Of a DNA stretch of 64,000 nt, positions 29,394 to 38,578 are shown in pieces (the stretch's first letter is position 1; every line of letters starts with the position of its first letter). Source of the stretch: Betaproteobacteria bacterium HGW-Betaproteobacteria-9 (lineage in GTDB: Bacteria; Pseudomonadota; Gammaproteobacteria; Burkholderiales; Burkholderiaceae_C). The position numbers and the translations under genes are program-made. The notes below the pieces were generated by a model that did not search any database, was not told where the DNA came from, and saw only the letters and a list, made by a program, of their open reading frames with translations. The stretch is taken from positions 62,001 through 126,000 of the forward strand of contig PHCC01000015.1 of assembly GCA_002842215.1 (NCBI GenBank). The letters are read 5' to 3'.

Positions 29394-31262
29394 TCATGTG
29401 GCACCCCATGCCTCGGCGACCCGGTAGGTGATCCAGGCCATCAGGTAAGCCAGCGCAAACAGGTAGGCCGCCACCCCCAGGGCATGGCGCCAGTGACCGG
29501 TTTCACGCCGCACGGCGGCCAGCGTGGCCACGCACTGCGGCGCATAGACAAACCACACCAGCAAGGCCAGCGCCGTGGGCAAGGTCCATTGTTCGGCGAT
29601 CAGGGCGCCCAGCGCATCGTGCACCTGCTCACCCTGCGCGGACAAGGCGTAGACCGTGCCCAAGGCCGCCACCACGACTTCGCGCGCCGCCATCGCCGGA
29701 ATCAGCGCCACCACGATGCGCCAGTCAAAACCCAGCGGGGCGAACAAGGGCTCCAGCACACCACCGAGACGACCGGCAAAGCTGTGCGCCACGGCAGACC
29801 CGGTGAAGCCTTCGGGGGCCGCCGGGTAGCTGGAGAGAAACCACAGCAGCACCATGAGCGCCAGGATGATGCCGCCGACCCGGCGCACAAAAATCAGCCC
29901 GCGCTCCCAGAGGCCGCGCGCGATGTTGCGCGCGCTCGGCCAGCGGTAGGCCGGCAGCTCCATCAGCAGCGGTGTGGGCTGGCCCTTGCCACTGCGGCGC
30001 GAAACCACATAGGCCACCAGCATCGCGCTGACGATGCCCATGACGTACAGCGCGAACAGCACGAGCCCCTGCAGGTTGAACAGCCCACCCACCGTGCGCT
30101 GCGGGATGAAAGCGCCGATCAACAAGGCGTACACCGGCAGCCGCGCGGAGCAGGTCATCAGCGGCGCCACCAGGATGGTCAGCCAGCGGTCGCGCCAATG
30201 GGTGATGGTGCGCGTGGCCATGATGCCGGGCACGGCGCAGGCGAAGCTGGACAGCAGCGGTATGAAAGAGCGGCCCGAGAGGCCCACCAGCCCCATCCAG
30301 CGGTCCATGAGGAAGGCCGCGCGCGGCAGGTAGCCCGAGTCCTCCAGCACGAAGATGAAAAAGAACAGGATCAGGATCTGCGGCAGGAACACCAGCACAC
30401 CGCCCACCCCCGCGATCACGCCATCGACCAGCAGGCTGCGCAGCGGGCCGTCGCTCATGCGCGTGGCCACCTGCTCGCCAATGAAGCCGATGCCCGCTTC
30501 GATCGCGTCCATCGGCCAGGCCGCCCAGGCGAACACCGCCTGGAACATGAACAGCAGCAACAGCGCCAGCAAGGCCATGCCCCACAGCGGGTGCAGCGCA
30601 AAGCGGTCGATGCGGTCGCTCAGGCCCCAGCGCTTCGCAGGCGCCTGCAGGGCCAGCGCCAGCAGGTCGCGCACCCGCTGGTTGAGCGCCACCGGGTCTA
30701 CCCCGCCGGCGTCGGCGGCGGCGGGCAATGGCGCGGGAAGCCCCTGGGTGAACAAGGCGTCCAGTTGCTCCAGCAAGGCGCGCGCACCCTCCTTCTGCAC
30801 ACTCACAGCGGACACCACCGGCATGCCCAGTTCCGCGGCCAGCGCCACAGTGTCGATCCGCATGCCCTGCGCCTGCGCCACGTCGGCCATGTTGAGCACC
30901 AGCACCATGGGCAGACCCAGCGCCCGGGCTTCCAGCACCAGCCGCAGGTTGAGCTGCAGGTGGGTGGCATCGACGACGCAGACCAGCAGGTCGGGTCGGG
31001 CCTCACCGGCCAGCCGCCCCTGCACCACATCGCGCGTGACCTGCTCGTCCTGGCTCAGCGGGTCCAGGCTGTAGGTGCCGGGCAGGTCCAGCAGTTGCGC
31101 GCGCCGTCCCAACGGCGTGGTCAGCCAGCCCTGCTTGCGTTCAACGGTCACGCCCGCGTAGTTGGCCACCTTCTGCCGGTGGCCGGTGAGCAGGTTGAAC
31201 AGCGCGGTCTTGCCACAGTTCGGGTTGCCGAGCAGGGCCAGCCGGGGAGCCGCGGCGCTCAT
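29394..31262 (-). CDS. feoB: Ferrous iron transporter FeoB
   Basis: 622 residues. An N-terminal G domain has G1 LLGNPNCGKTALFN (about 10-23), G3 LLDLPGTYSLDPLSQDEQ and G4 VLNMADVA; the C-terminal part has the Fe(II) permease with two Gate motifs (RSFIPLLSSFACAVPGIMATRTI and the second half with MELPAYRWPS). It is shorter than the 773-residue E. coli protein, as in many betaproteobacteria. The ATG overlaps the feoA stop as ATGA at 31259-31262. A Cys-rich partner follows. Expression is expected under Fur via the box at 31628. Confidence 0.96.
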   Translation of the reverse strand: MSAAAPRLALLGNPNCGKTALFNLLTGHRQKVANYAGVTVERKQGWLTTPLGRRAQLLDLPGTYSLDPLSQDEQVTRDVVQGRLAGEARPDLLVCVVDATHLQLNLRLVLEARALGLPMVLVLNMADVAQAQGMRIDTVALAAELGMPVVSAVSVQKEGARALLEQLDALFTQGLPAPLPAAADAGGVDPVALNQRVRDLLALALQAPAKRWGLSDRIDRFALHPLWGMALLALLLLFMFQAVFAWAAWPMDAIEAGIGFIGEQVATRMSDGPLRSLLVDGVIAGVGGVLVFLPQILILFFFIFVLEDSGYLPRAAFLMDRWMGLVGLSGRSFIPLLSSFACAVPGIMATRTITHWRDRWLTILVAPLMTCSARLPVYALLIGAFIPQRTVGGLFNLQGLVLFALYVMGIVSAMLVAYVVSRRSGKGQPTPLLMELPAYRWPSARNIARGLWERGLIFVRRVGGIILALMVLLWFLSSYPAAPEGFTGSAVAHSFAGRLGGVLEPLFAPLGFDWRIVVALIPAMAAREVVVAALGTVYALSAQGEQVHDALGALIAEQWTLPTALALLVWFVYAPQCVATLAAVRRETGHWRHALGVAAYLFALAYLMAWITYRVAEAWGAT

Positions 31263-31597
31263 GCCCGCACCGCCCAGCGCACCTGCAACAACGCCGCCTC
31301 GTGGGCGCGCAAGGCAAAGGTGGACTGCCCCACGCGCACCGCGATCGGCCCGCCGCGCAGCCAGCCCCGCGACACCACCCGCACCGATTCGCCGGGCAGG
31401 AACCCGATCTCGGCCATCCGGCGCAAGGTCTTGCGGCTGTCGTCGTCGCGCGCCGGCGCGAAGGCCTGCAACACGCCCGGCGTGTGCAGCGGCCCCTGGT
31501 GCAAAGCGCTCACCGGATCGGCAGGCGCCTGATCGTCGTCGATGGGCAAAGGCCAGGAAACCGCTTGGGGTGTGGAGAGGGACACGGTCACATCCAT
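31259..31597 (-). CDS. feoA: FeoA family ferrous iron transport protein
   Basis: 112 residues. The SH3-like FeoA domain occupies the C-terminal 75 residues (LRRMAEIGFLPGESVRVVSRGWLRGGPIAVRVGQSTFALRAHEAALLQV); about 35 residues of extra N-terminus precede it. FeoA is a cytosolic partner of FeoB. The ATG at 31597 (MDVTVSLS) is preferred; the longer open frame from 31645 would start inside the Fur-like box. Translationally coupled to feoB. Confidence 0.9.
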   Translation of the reverse strand: MDVTVSLSTPQAVSWPLPIDDDQAPADPVSALHQGPLHTPGVLQAFAPARDDDSRKTLRRMAEIGFLPGESVRVVSRGWLRGGPIAVRVGQSTFALRAHEAALLQVRWAVRA

Positions 31598-31627
31598 GAA
31601 TGAACAGAAGTGAGCAGAGCGTACACA

Positions 31628-31646
31628 AACGAGATTGGTTCTCATT
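31628..31646. promoter_or_regulatory. Fur-like box upstream of feoA
   Basis: AACGAGATTGGTTCTCATT: arms AACGAGA and TCTCATT form an inverted repeat with one mismatch around TTGGT, resembling betaproteobacterial Fur boxes. It lies 31 bases upstream of the feoA start, the expected place for iron repression of feoA-feoB. Confidence 0.7.
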
Positions 31647-31715
31647 TGCTTTAAATCAAACTTTCACAAAAACCTGGACCGGCACCGGGCATCCGTCCGG
31701 CGGTGTGAATGCAAT

Positions 31716-31739
31716 AATTTGTTTAGACCTAAAATAATT
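31716..31739. promoter_or_regulatory. AT-rich imperfect palindrome upstream of kynB
   Basis: AATTTGTTTAG and CTAAAATAATT flank AC; 9 of 11 positions pair. It is 60 bases before the kynB start in a markedly AT-rich patch (about 31645-31745). It could be the operator of the kyn operon regulator; no kynR-like gene is in the window. Confidence 0.5.
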
Positions 31740-31799
31740 CCCCTCCGTTGGAAATAACCGACACCATGGTTTTTTCACCGGTGCTACCTTCGCCGGACC

Positions 31800-32429
31800 A
31801 TGAAAAAGCTCTGGGACATTTCCCCTCCCGTCAACGCCAGCACGCCGGTTTTCCCGGGCGATACGGCCTATGCCCAACAGTGGGTGGCGAGCATCGAACC
31901 GGGCTGCCCGGTCAACGTGAGCGCCATCACGCTCTCGCCGCACGTGGGTGCGCACGCCGACGCACCGCTGCACTACGACCCCGCGGGCGCCGCCATCGGG
32001 GCGGTCGAGCTCGACGCCTTTCTGGGCCCCTGTCGCGTGATCCACGCCATCGGTTGCGGCGCGCTGGTGCAGCCAGAACACATCGCGCACGCACTGGACC
32101 AGCTTCCGCCTCGCGTGCTGGTGCGCGTGTACCAGCACCAGCCCCAAGACCGTTTTGACAACGCCCTGCCCGCCTTCGCACCCGAAACGGTTGCACTGCT
32201 GGCCGACCGCGGCGTGAAGCTCATCGGCATCGACAGCGCCAGCATCGACCCCGCCGACAGCAAGACGCTGGAGAGCCACCAGGTGATCCGCCGGCGCGGC
32301 CTGCGTGTTCTGGAAAACCTGTTGCTCGACGACGTGCCCGAGGGCGACTACGAGCTCATCGCCTTGCCTCTGAAACTGACCACCGCTGACGCCAGCCCGG
32401 TGCGTGCCGTGCTTCGCAGCATGGAATAA
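31800..32429 (+). CDS. kynB: Kynurenine formamidase (arylformamidase)
   Basis: 209 residues of the metal-dependent cyclase/KynB family, hydrolysing N-formylkynurenine to kynurenine. Visible motifs: LWDISPPVNASTPVFPGDTAY, the metal-binding SPHVGAHADAPLHYDP near residue 47-62, GIDSASIDPADSKTLESHQ near residue 142. It is the first gene of kynB-kynU-kynA, and a family A repeat separates it from kynU. Confidence 0.96.
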   Translation: MKKLWDISPPVNASTPVFPGDTAYAQQWVASIEPGCPVNVSAITLSPHVGAHADAPLHYDPAGAAIGAVELDAFLGPCRVIHAIGCGALVQPEHIAHALDQLPPRVLVRVYQHQPQDRFDNALPAFAPETVALLADRGVKLIGIDSASIDPADSKTLESHQVIRRRGLRVLENLLLDDVPEGDYELIALPLKLTTADASPVRAVLRSME

Positions 32430-32511
32430 CCCCCGCGCCGCCTGCGGCGTCACCCCCCGGGGGGCAACACCAGGGGCCCGGCAAAGCCGGTTCCGCGGTG
32501 TTCCTGAAAGG
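32430..32511 (+). repeat. Interspersed intergenic repeat (family A), kynB-kynU gap
   Basis: Begins at the kynB stop with cccccgcgccgcctgcggcg and contains the exact 20-mer GCCCGGCAAAGCCGGTTCCG at 32476-32495, whose CCGGC and GCCGG arms form a hairpin. The same 20-mer is at 33888-33907 and 34883-34902. Confidence 0.85.
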
Positions 32512-32559
32512 GACACCTCTGCACTCAATCCAATATCTGTTCCAAGGAGACAAAAACCC

Positions 32560-33834
32560 ATGACCACCCAACAAGACTGCATCGCCCTCGACGCCCAGGA
32601 CCCGCTGCGCGACCTGCGCCAGCTCTTCACCCTCCCCGAGGCCACCATCTACCTCGACGGCAACTCGCTCGGCGTGATGCCCGCCGCCGCCCCGGCCCGC
32701 GTGGCCGACGTCGTGACGCGCGAGTGGGGCAGCGACCTGATCCAGAGCTGGAACAAGAACGGCTGGTTCGCCATGCCGCAAAAGGTGGGCGACAAGATCG
32801 CGCGCCTGATCGGCGCCGAACCGGGCACCGTGGTGGCCACCGACAGCACCTCGGTCAACCTGTTCAAGGTTTTGTCGGCCGCGCTGCACCTGGCTGCTGC
32901 CGACCACCCCACGCGCAAGCGCATCGTGAGCGAACGCAGCAACTTCCCCACCGATCTCTACATCGCCGAAGCGCTGTGCCAGGAACGCGGTTACGAGCTG
33001 GTGCTGGTGGAGCCCGAAGAGATCGCGGGCGCGCTGAACGATCAGGTCGCGGTCCTGATGCTGACCCACGTGAACTACCGCACCGGCGCCCTGCACGACA
33101 TGCCCGCCGTGACCGCAGCCGCCCACGCCGCCGGCACGCTCATGGTCTGGGACCTGGCGCACAGCGCAGGCGCGGTGCCGGTGGACCTGACGGGCGCTGG
33201 CGCCGACTACGCGGTCGGCTGCGGCTACAAGTACCTCAACGGCGGCCCTGGCGCCCCCGCTTTCGTCTGGGTCAACCCGAAACACGCCGACCGCTTCTGG
33301 CAACCACTGGCCGGCTGGTGGGGCCACGCCACGCCGTTTGAATTCACCCCCGACTACCGGCCCGCCCCCGGCATCACGCGCTACCAGTGCGGCACGCAAC
33401 CGATGATCAGCCTGGCCGCGCTGGAATGCGGCGTGGACACGCTGCTGGCCACCGAGGCCCATGGCGGCATGGCCGCGCTGCGCAGCAAATCGCTGGCACT
33501 CACCGACCTGTTCATCCAGCTCGTCGAAGAACGCTGCGGGGGTCATGGCCTGGGTCTGGCGACGCCGCGTGAACATGCGCAACGCGGCTCGCAGGTCTGT
33601 CTGACAAGGGACGAAGGCACCTACGCCATCGTGCAGGCGCTGATCGCGCGTGGCGTGGTGGGCGACTACCGCGCCGGTGATGGTGGTCGCCACAAGGACA
33701 TCCTGCGCTTCGGCTTCACGCCGCTGTACATCGGTTTTGTGGATGTCTGGAACGCGGTCGAGCACCTGAAGCAGGTGCTCGAAACAGCGGAATGGCAGCG
33801 CCCCGAGTTCAACCGCAAACACGCCGTGACGTGA
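32560..33834 (+). CDS. kynU: Kynureninase
   Basis: 424 residues, PLP enzyme splitting kynurenine to anthranilate and alanine. Visible: [43 protein letters not shown] and the PLP lysine in [16 protein letters not shown], then [11 protein letters not shown]. The ATG at 32560 follows a strong aaggaga at 32543-32549. Flanked by family A repeats on both sides. Confidence 0.97.
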   Translation: MTTQQDCIALDAQDPLRDLRQLFTLPEATIYLDGNSLGVMPAAAPARVADVVTREWGSDLIQSWNKNGWFAMPQKVGDKIARLIGAEPGTVVATDSTSVNLFKVLSAALHLAAADHPTRKRIVSERSNFPTDLYIAEALCQERGYELVLVEPEEIAGALNDQVAVLMLTHVNYRTGALHDMPAVTAAAHAAGTLMVWDLAHSAGAVPVDLTGAGADYAVGCGYKYLNGGPGAPAFVWVNPKHADRFWQPLAGWWGHATPFEFTPDYRPAPGITRYQCGTQPMISLAALECGVDTLLATEAHGGMAALRSKSLALTDLFIQLVEERCGGHGLGLATPREHAQRGSQVCLTRDEGTYAIVQALIARGVVGDYRAGDGGRHKDILRFGFTPLYIGFVDVWNAVEHLKQVLETAEWQRPEFNRKHAVT

Positions 33835-33837
33835 TGC

Positions 33838-33922
33838 ACCCCCTGCGCCGCTTCGCTTCTTCCCCCTCCAGGGGGACCACGCCAGCGGCCCGGCAAAGCC
33901 GGTTCCGCAGCGTGTGCTGGAC
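33838..33922 (+). repeat. Interspersed intergenic repeat (family A), kynU-kynA gap
   Basis: Starts 4 bases after the kynU stop with ccccctgcgccgcttcgct and carries the conserved 20-mer at 33888-33907, ending near gtgtgctgga. Same orientation as the kyn genes and the copies at 32430 and 34826. Confidence 0.85.
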
Positions 33923-33952
33923 CGCGCTCCCCACTATCGACAAGGATCTTTC

Positions 33953-34825
33953 ATGACCTGCCCCCACCACGACACCAGCGCCCCGACATCGGCCACCGAA
34001 GCCATCGTCGCCGAAGAAAAAGCCCAGCTCGACTTCAGCCGCGACATGAGCTACGGCGACTACCTGCAGCTCGATGCCATCCTCAGCGCGCAGAAACCGC
34101 TGTCGCCCGCACACGACGAACTGCTGTTCATCGTGCAGCACCAGACCAGCGAACTCTGGATGAAGCTGATGCTGCACGAGCTCACCGCCGCGGTGAAGAA
34201 CATCGCCGAGGACGAACTCAACGCCGCCTTCAAACAGCTCGCGCGCGTGAGCAAGATCATGGAGCAGCTGGTGCACGCCTGGGACGTGCTGGCCACCATG
34301 ACGCCGCCCGAATACAGCGCCATCCGACCCTACCTCGCCAACTCCAGCGGCTTCCAGAGCTTCCAGTACCGCTGCATCGAATTCGCGCTCGGCAACAAAA
34401 ACGCCGCCATGCTCAAGCCCCACGCGCACAGCCCCGAGCGGCTGGCCCTGGTGCAGGCGGCCTATGAGGCCCCGTCGCTGTACGACGAAGCCCTGCGCCT
34501 GCTGGCGCGCCGCGGCATTGCCGTGCCGGTGAGCCACACCCAGCGCGACTGGACGAAGCCTTATGAGTCCAGCGACGCGGTCGAACAGGCCTGGCTGCAG
34601 GTCTACCGCAACCCCAAGGAACACTGGGATCTGTACCAGCTCGGCGAAGAACTCACCGACCTCGAAGACGCCTTCCGCCTCTGGCGCTTCCGCCACGTGA
34701 CCACGGTCGAACGTGTGATCGGCTTCAAGCGCGGCACCGGCGGCACGGGCGGCGTGAGCTACCTGCGCAAGATGCTCGACGTGGTTCTCTTCCCGGAAAT
34801 CTGGAAGCTCCGAACGGATTTGTGA
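33953..34825 (+). CDS. kynA: Tryptophan 2,3-dioxygenase
   Basis: 290 residues, haem enzyme that opens the indole ring of tryptophan to give N-formylkynurenine. Signature segments: [37 protein letters not shown] (active-site His), [20 protein letters not shown], and [30 protein letters not shown] with the haem His. The ATG at 33953 follows aaggatc; a longer frame from 33914 would read through the repeat. Completes a kynB-kynU-kynA pathway to anthranilate. Confidence 0.97.
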   Translation: MTCPHHDTSAPTSATEAIVAEEKAQLDFSRDMSYGDYLQLDAILSAQKPLSPAHDELLFIVQHQTSELWMKLMLHELTAAVKNIAEDELNAAFKQLARVSKIMEQLVHAWDVLATMTPPEYSAIRPYLANSSGFQSFQYRCIEFALGNKNAAMLKPHAHSPERLALVQAAYEAPSLYDEALRLLARRGIAVPVSHTQRDWTKPYESSDAVEQAWLQVYRNPKEHWDLYQLGEELTDLEDAFRLWRFRHVTTVERVIGFKRGTGGTGGVSYLRKMLDVVLFPEIWKLRTDL

Positions 34826-34922
34826 CCCACCCCCGCGCCGCGCCAAAGGGCGCGTCACCCCCTCAAGGGGGCGGCACTGGCGGCCCGGCAAAGCCGGTTC
34901 CGCTGTGCCCTGGATGGAACAC
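34826..34922 (+). repeat. Interspersed intergenic repeat (family A), after kynA
   Basis: Starts at the kynA stop (cccacccccgcgccgcgcc), contains an extra gggcgcgtcacccc block and the conserved 20-mer at 34883-34902, and ends ccctgga. It separates the kyn operon from the glycosylase gene. Confidence 0.82.
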
Positions 34923-34957
34923 CCTCGCTCCACCCCACCGTGCGGCATCATGGTCGA

Positions 34958-36049
34958 ATGGCCGCACCAACACTTTCCGACCTGCGCCGCTACGCCGTGG
35001 CCCGCAGCCTGTTCCCGCCCACCACTCTGCCCAAAGCCATTGAGCGGCTGGGCTTCGTGCAGGCCGACCCGATCCGCTCACCCGCCCGAGCGCAAGACCT
35101 GACGCTGCGCCACCGGGTCAAGGGTTACCGGGTGGGCGATCTGGAGCGGCACTACCCGCGGCTGGCGGTGGAAGAAGATTTTTTCGTCAACTACGGCTTC
35201 GTCACGCCCGCGCTGCACGCCCACATGCACCCGCGCACCGCGCGCGCCGAGTGGCCGCCCGAGCGCATGGCGCAGGCCCAGGCGGTGTGGGCCTTCGTTC
35301 AGGAGCGCGGCGAAGTCCACCCGCGCGAGGTGGACGCGCATTTCGCACACGGCCACACCACCAACGGCTTTGGCGGCCAGTCCAAGGCCAGCACCCAGCT
35401 GCTCGACGGCATGCACTACCGCGGCTGGCTGCGTGTGGCCCGGCGCGCGAACGGCACCCGGCTGTACGCGGTGCACAGCCTGCAGGAAGCGCCTGCCGAC
35501 GTGCCCGCCACGCTGGACGCGCTGGTGGACACCCTGGTGGCGAAATACGCCCCGCTGCCCTCGCCCGGCCTGCGCCAGCTGGTGGGCCTGTTGCAGCACG
35601 CCGTGCCGCAGTGGAAGGACCAGTTGCGCCCGGCGCTGCAACGGGCCTGCACACGGCTGCCGCACGCCGATGTGGGCGGCACGACCTGGTACTGGCCCGA
35701 GGAAGAAGAACCGCGTTCGCGCCGCTGGAGAGCGCCCGAGGGTGTGCGCCTGCTGGCGCCGTTCGACCCGGTGGTCTGGGACCGCGACCGCTTCGAGCGC
35801 CTGTGGGGTTGGGCTTACCGCTTCGAGGCCTACACACCGCCGGCCAAGCGCGTGCGCGGCTACTACGCCATGCCGCTGCTGTGGCGCGACCAGGTCATCG
35901 GCTGGGGCAACCTGTCGGTGACCGGAGAGCGGCTGCAAGCGGACATCGGCTACGTCAATGGCCAAGCGCCGAGCGATGCGAGCTACCGCCCGGCGCTGGA
36001 CGCCGAACTGTCGGCCTTGGCCGCCTGCCTGGGCGTCGAGTGGGGGTGA
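34958..36049 (+). CDS. YcaQ/AlkX-like DNA glycosylase (HTH_42 family)
   Basis: About 363 residues of the HTH_42 (winged-helix) family that includes AlkZ and E. coli YcaQ/AlkX, glycosylases acting on bulky or cross-linking DNA adducts. Near the N-terminus, IERLGFVQADPIRSPARAQDLTLRHR contains Gln35-Ala-Asp37, the Q-x-D active-site pattern of the YcaQ type rather than the Q-x-Q of AlkZ. The C-terminal beta domain (EGVRLLAPFDPVVWDRDRFERLWGWAYRFEAYTP) is also typical. The ATG at 34958 is preferred over a GTG at 34940. Not obviously linked to kyn metabolism. Confidence 0.86.
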   Translation: MAAPTLSDLRRYAVARSLFPPTTLPKAIERLGFVQADPIRSPARAQDLTLRHRVKGYRVGDLERHYPRLAVEEDFFVNYGFVTPALHAHMHPRTARAEWPPERMAQAQAVWAFVQERGEVHPREVDAHFAHGHTTNGFGGQSKASTQLLDGMHYRGWLRVARRANGTRLYAVHSLQEAPADVPATLDALVDTLVAKYAPLPSPGLRQLVGLLQHAVPQWKDQLRPALQRACTRLPHADVGGTTWYWPEEEEPRSRRWRAPEGVRLLAPFDPVVWDRDRFERLWGWAYRFEAYTPPAKRVRGYYAMPLLWRDQVIGWGNLSVTGERLQADIGYVNGQAPSDASYRPALDAELSALAACLGVEWG

Positions 36050-36130
36050 TCCTTACCCGGCCCGAAGAGTCAGCGGCTCTGACGCTGACGCGGCCTGCAA
36101 GGCACGCGCTCAGCGCAGCGCGGGGATAGG

Positions 36131-37111
36131 TCAATTCGCTTTGATGTTGTTCTTCCGGATCACCTCAGCCATCGCGGCGGTGTCCACCTTGATGCGGTTG
36201 GCCAGGCCTTCGGGTGAGGTGCCCGCCACCTGCCAGCCCTGGGCCAGTATCTTCTGGCGGATCTCGGGCCGGCGAACGATGTCGGCCAGCAACACCGCGA
36301 GCCGGTTCACGTGCGTCTTGGGCAGGCTGTTGGGCGCGGCCACGGCGTTCCAGATTTCCAGCTGCAAGTCCTTCACACCGGCCTCGGCCAGACTGGGCAC
36401 CTCGGGCACCACGCTGCTGCGCCCGGCCGAGGTCACGCCGATGGCCTTGAGCTTGCCCGCGCGCACCTGGACCATGGCCAGGCCCGGCGGCAGCAGCGAC
36501 ATCTGGATCTGCGCGCCGAGCAGCGCGGTGATGACCTGCGGGTTGCCCGGGTAGGGCACGTGCACCGGCGCGATGCCCGCGCGCGCCTTCAGCAGCTCCA
36601 TGCCAAGGTGGGCCACGGTGCCCACCCCCGGCGTGCCGTAGTTCCAGCGGTCGCCCGACTGGCGCGCGGCGTCGAAGAACGCGGCGCCGGTGGCTGTCGT
36701 ACCCGCGGGCACGGTCAGCACCAGCGGCGATGTCGCAATCAGCGACACCGGCGTCAGGTCTTTCAGCGGGTCGTAGGGGGTGGCCGGATTGAGGATCTTG
36801 GCGATCGTCAGGTTGCCATTGATCATGAGTCCGATGGTGTGGTCATCGGTGGCGCGGGCCACCAGCCCGGCCGCGATGTTGCCACCCGCACCGACCTTGT
36901 TCTCCACCACCACCGCCTGGCCCAGTGCCTGCGACAGCGGTTCGGCCAGCACACGGGCCATCAGGTCGGGCGTGGAGCCTGCCGGGAACCCGACAACGAT
37001 TTTCAGAGGCCGGCTCGGCCAGGTGGTCTGGGCACTGGCCATGGATGCGGCCAGGCTCAGGGCGACAGCAGCTGCGGCAGCGATGGCGCGGCGGCGAGTG
37101 GTGTTCTTCAT
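36131..37111 (-). CDS. Bug-family tricarboxylate transport substrate-binding protein
   Basis: 326 residues. A cleavable signal peptide (Arg-rich start, hydrophobic Ala core, ASMASA site near residue 27) precedes the Bug/TctC fold: WPSRPLKIVVGFPAGSTPDLMARVLAE, VVENKVGAGGNIAAGLVA and ATPYDPLKDLTPVSLI are textbook. These periplasmic receptors bind carboxylates, often with no linked permease, as here. The ATG has a gGGAGACTCC-type ribosome-binding site. Upstream on the same strand lies a flavin monooxygenase, so an aromatic or organic acid ligand is plausible. Confidence 0.94.
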   Translation of the reverse strand: MKNTTRRRAIAAAAAVALSLAASMASAQTTWPSRPLKIVVGFPAGSTPDLMARVLAEPLSQALGQAVVVENKVGAGGNIAAGLVARATDDHTIGLMINGNLTIAKILNPATPYDPLKDLTPVSLIATSPLVLTVPAGTTATGAAFFDAARQSGDRWNYGTPGVGTVAHLGMELLKARAGIAPVHVPYPGNPQVITALLGAQIQMSLLPPGLAMVQVRAGKLKAIGVTSAGRSSVVPEVPSLAEAGVKDLQLEIWNAVAAPNSLPKTHVNRLAVLLADIVRRPEIRQKILAQGWQVAGTSPEGLANRIKVDTAAMAEVIRKNNIKAN

Positions 37112-37236
37112 GGAGTCTCCTCGTGTCCCAAGAAACACCCCGGTCACAGGGCCGGGATGGTGCGGTCAGCCAGCTTAGCAGGACCGAATCCACTTTCGAC
37201 AACCCCAGGGCGCCGCCCGCGGCGGCCGGTTCAATA

Positions 37237-38469
37237 TCAGTTCGCCGCGACCGGCTCGGGGGGGCCGCCGTAGAGCCAGGTGTTGTCCAGCAAGGACTCA
37301 CCCAGCAGGCCCATGGACGCGTTGCGCGCCCAGCGCAACGCGCCGCTGGCATGAAAGATGGTGCCGTTGCGCTGCGAGCGGCTTTGCACCCGCGCGTTGC
37401 GTTGCCAGCGGGTCTGCGCATAGCGTGCGAACAGGGCCGTCCAGTCGACGGGCTCGGCCACGGGCTGCGTCTGCAGCAGCCGGCCGAGCGTCCAGGCGTC
37501 TTCGATCGCCATGGCCGCCCCTTGCGCGAGGTAGGGTCGCAAGGGGTGCGCGGCGTCGCCGAGCAGGGCCACACGCCCTTGGGCATGTTCCTGCGCGCTG
37601 GCCACGGGTGCGCGGTCGTTCAGGGCCCAGAGCTTCCAGTCGGTCACCGCACCCAGCATGTCCTTGAGGTCGCCGCACACCGGGCCCAGCGCGCGCTGCA
37701 GGTCGGCGCTGCGCGCTTCGTGGCTCCAGCTCTGCGGATCGCTGCCGGGCGGGCCGCCATGGCCTTGGCCCAGCACGCCGTGCACCACGGCCACGACGTT
37801 GAACCACTCCCCGCGCTTGACCGGGTAATGCACCACATGCAGTTGCGGCCCCAGCCAGGCGGTCACACACGAAGCGCGCAAGGCCGCAGGCAGGTCTGCC
37901 GCGCGCACCATGCCGCGGTAGGCCAGGTGGCCACTCACGCGCACCGGGTGGGCGCCCAGCATCTGGGTGCGCACGCGGCTCCACAAACCGTCGGCACCCA
38001 CGAGCGCCGCGCCCTGGAACACCGAGTCGTCTTCGCAGGTGGCACGCACCGAAGCGTTGGTCATCTCGTACGCCGCCAGGCGCGCGCCCAGGTGCAGGCG
38101 CACGGCGTCCTGGCGTTGCACGGCCTGCAACAGCAATTCGTGGAGGTCGGCGCGGTGGATGGTGGCGTAGGGTTGGCCGTAGCGGGCGCGGATCATGGCG
38201 CCCAGCCGCAGGCGACCCAGGTGCACACCCCGGTGGGCGTCACGCACCCGGAGTTCGTCGGGGAAAGCGGCGCGGGCGTGCAATTCGTCGATCAGGCCCC
38301 AGTCGTCCAGCACGCGCACCGCGTTCGGACCGAGCTGCAAGCCGGCGCCCACTTCACCCAGGGCACCCGATTGCTCCATCACATCGACCGAGGCACCCGT
38401 CCTCGCCAGCGCCAATGCACAGGCCAGACCACCGATGCCACCCCCCGCCACCAAGACATGCGTATTCAT
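37237..38469 (-). CDS. FAD-dependent monooxygenase (salicylate/3-hydroxybenzoate hydroxylase-like)
   Basis: 410 residues, single-component class A flavoprotein monooxygenase. GGGIGGLACALALARTGASVDVMEQ at residues 9-33 binds FAD; ALVGADGLWSRVR is the DG motif region and VALLGDAAHPLRPYLAQGAAMAIEDA the GD motif. This group hydroxylates aromatic acids such as salicylate or 3-hydroxybenzoate with NAD(P)H; the substrate here is not certain. It is 125 bases upstream of the Bug protein gene on the same strand, compatible with uptake plus catabolism. Confidence 0.9.
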   Translation of the reverse strand: MNTHVLVAGGGIGGLACALALARTGASVDVMEQSGALGEVGAGLQLGPNAVRVLDDWGLIDELHARAAFPDELRVRDAHRGVHLGRLRLGAMIRARYGQPYATIHRADLHELLLQAVQRQDAVRLHLGARLAAYEMTNASVRATCEDDSVFQGAALVGADGLWSRVRTQMLGAHPVRVSGHLAYRGMVRAADLPAALRASCVTAWLGPQLHVVHYPVKRGEWFNVVAVVHGVLGQGHGGPPGSDPQSWSHEARSADLQRALGPVCGDLKDMLGAVTDWKLWALNDRAPVASAQEHAQGRVALLGDAAHPLRPYLAQGAAMAIEDAWTLGRLLQTQPVAEPVDWTALFARYAQTRWQRNARVQSRSQRNGTIFHASGALRWARNASMGLLGESLLDNTWLYGGPPEPVAAN

Positions 38470-38578
38470 CGGCGCATTTTGCCGTGCGCCCAGTCCTGGT
38501 CTTTTGACACAGCGCAGGAATCGGCTGCGCTGGCGCGCCGCCCGGGCTTGGGCAACCCGGCCCCTCAGCAAGGCCGAT

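Noticed and set aside
29352..31532. Open frame of 726 codons opposite feoB
   Set aside because: Gln/His/Arg-rich shadow, starts inside the family B repeat.
32430..34922. Repeats as insertion sequences or miniature transposons
   Set aside because: No terminal inverted repeats or target duplications seen at the copies; treated as interspersed intergenic repeats instead.
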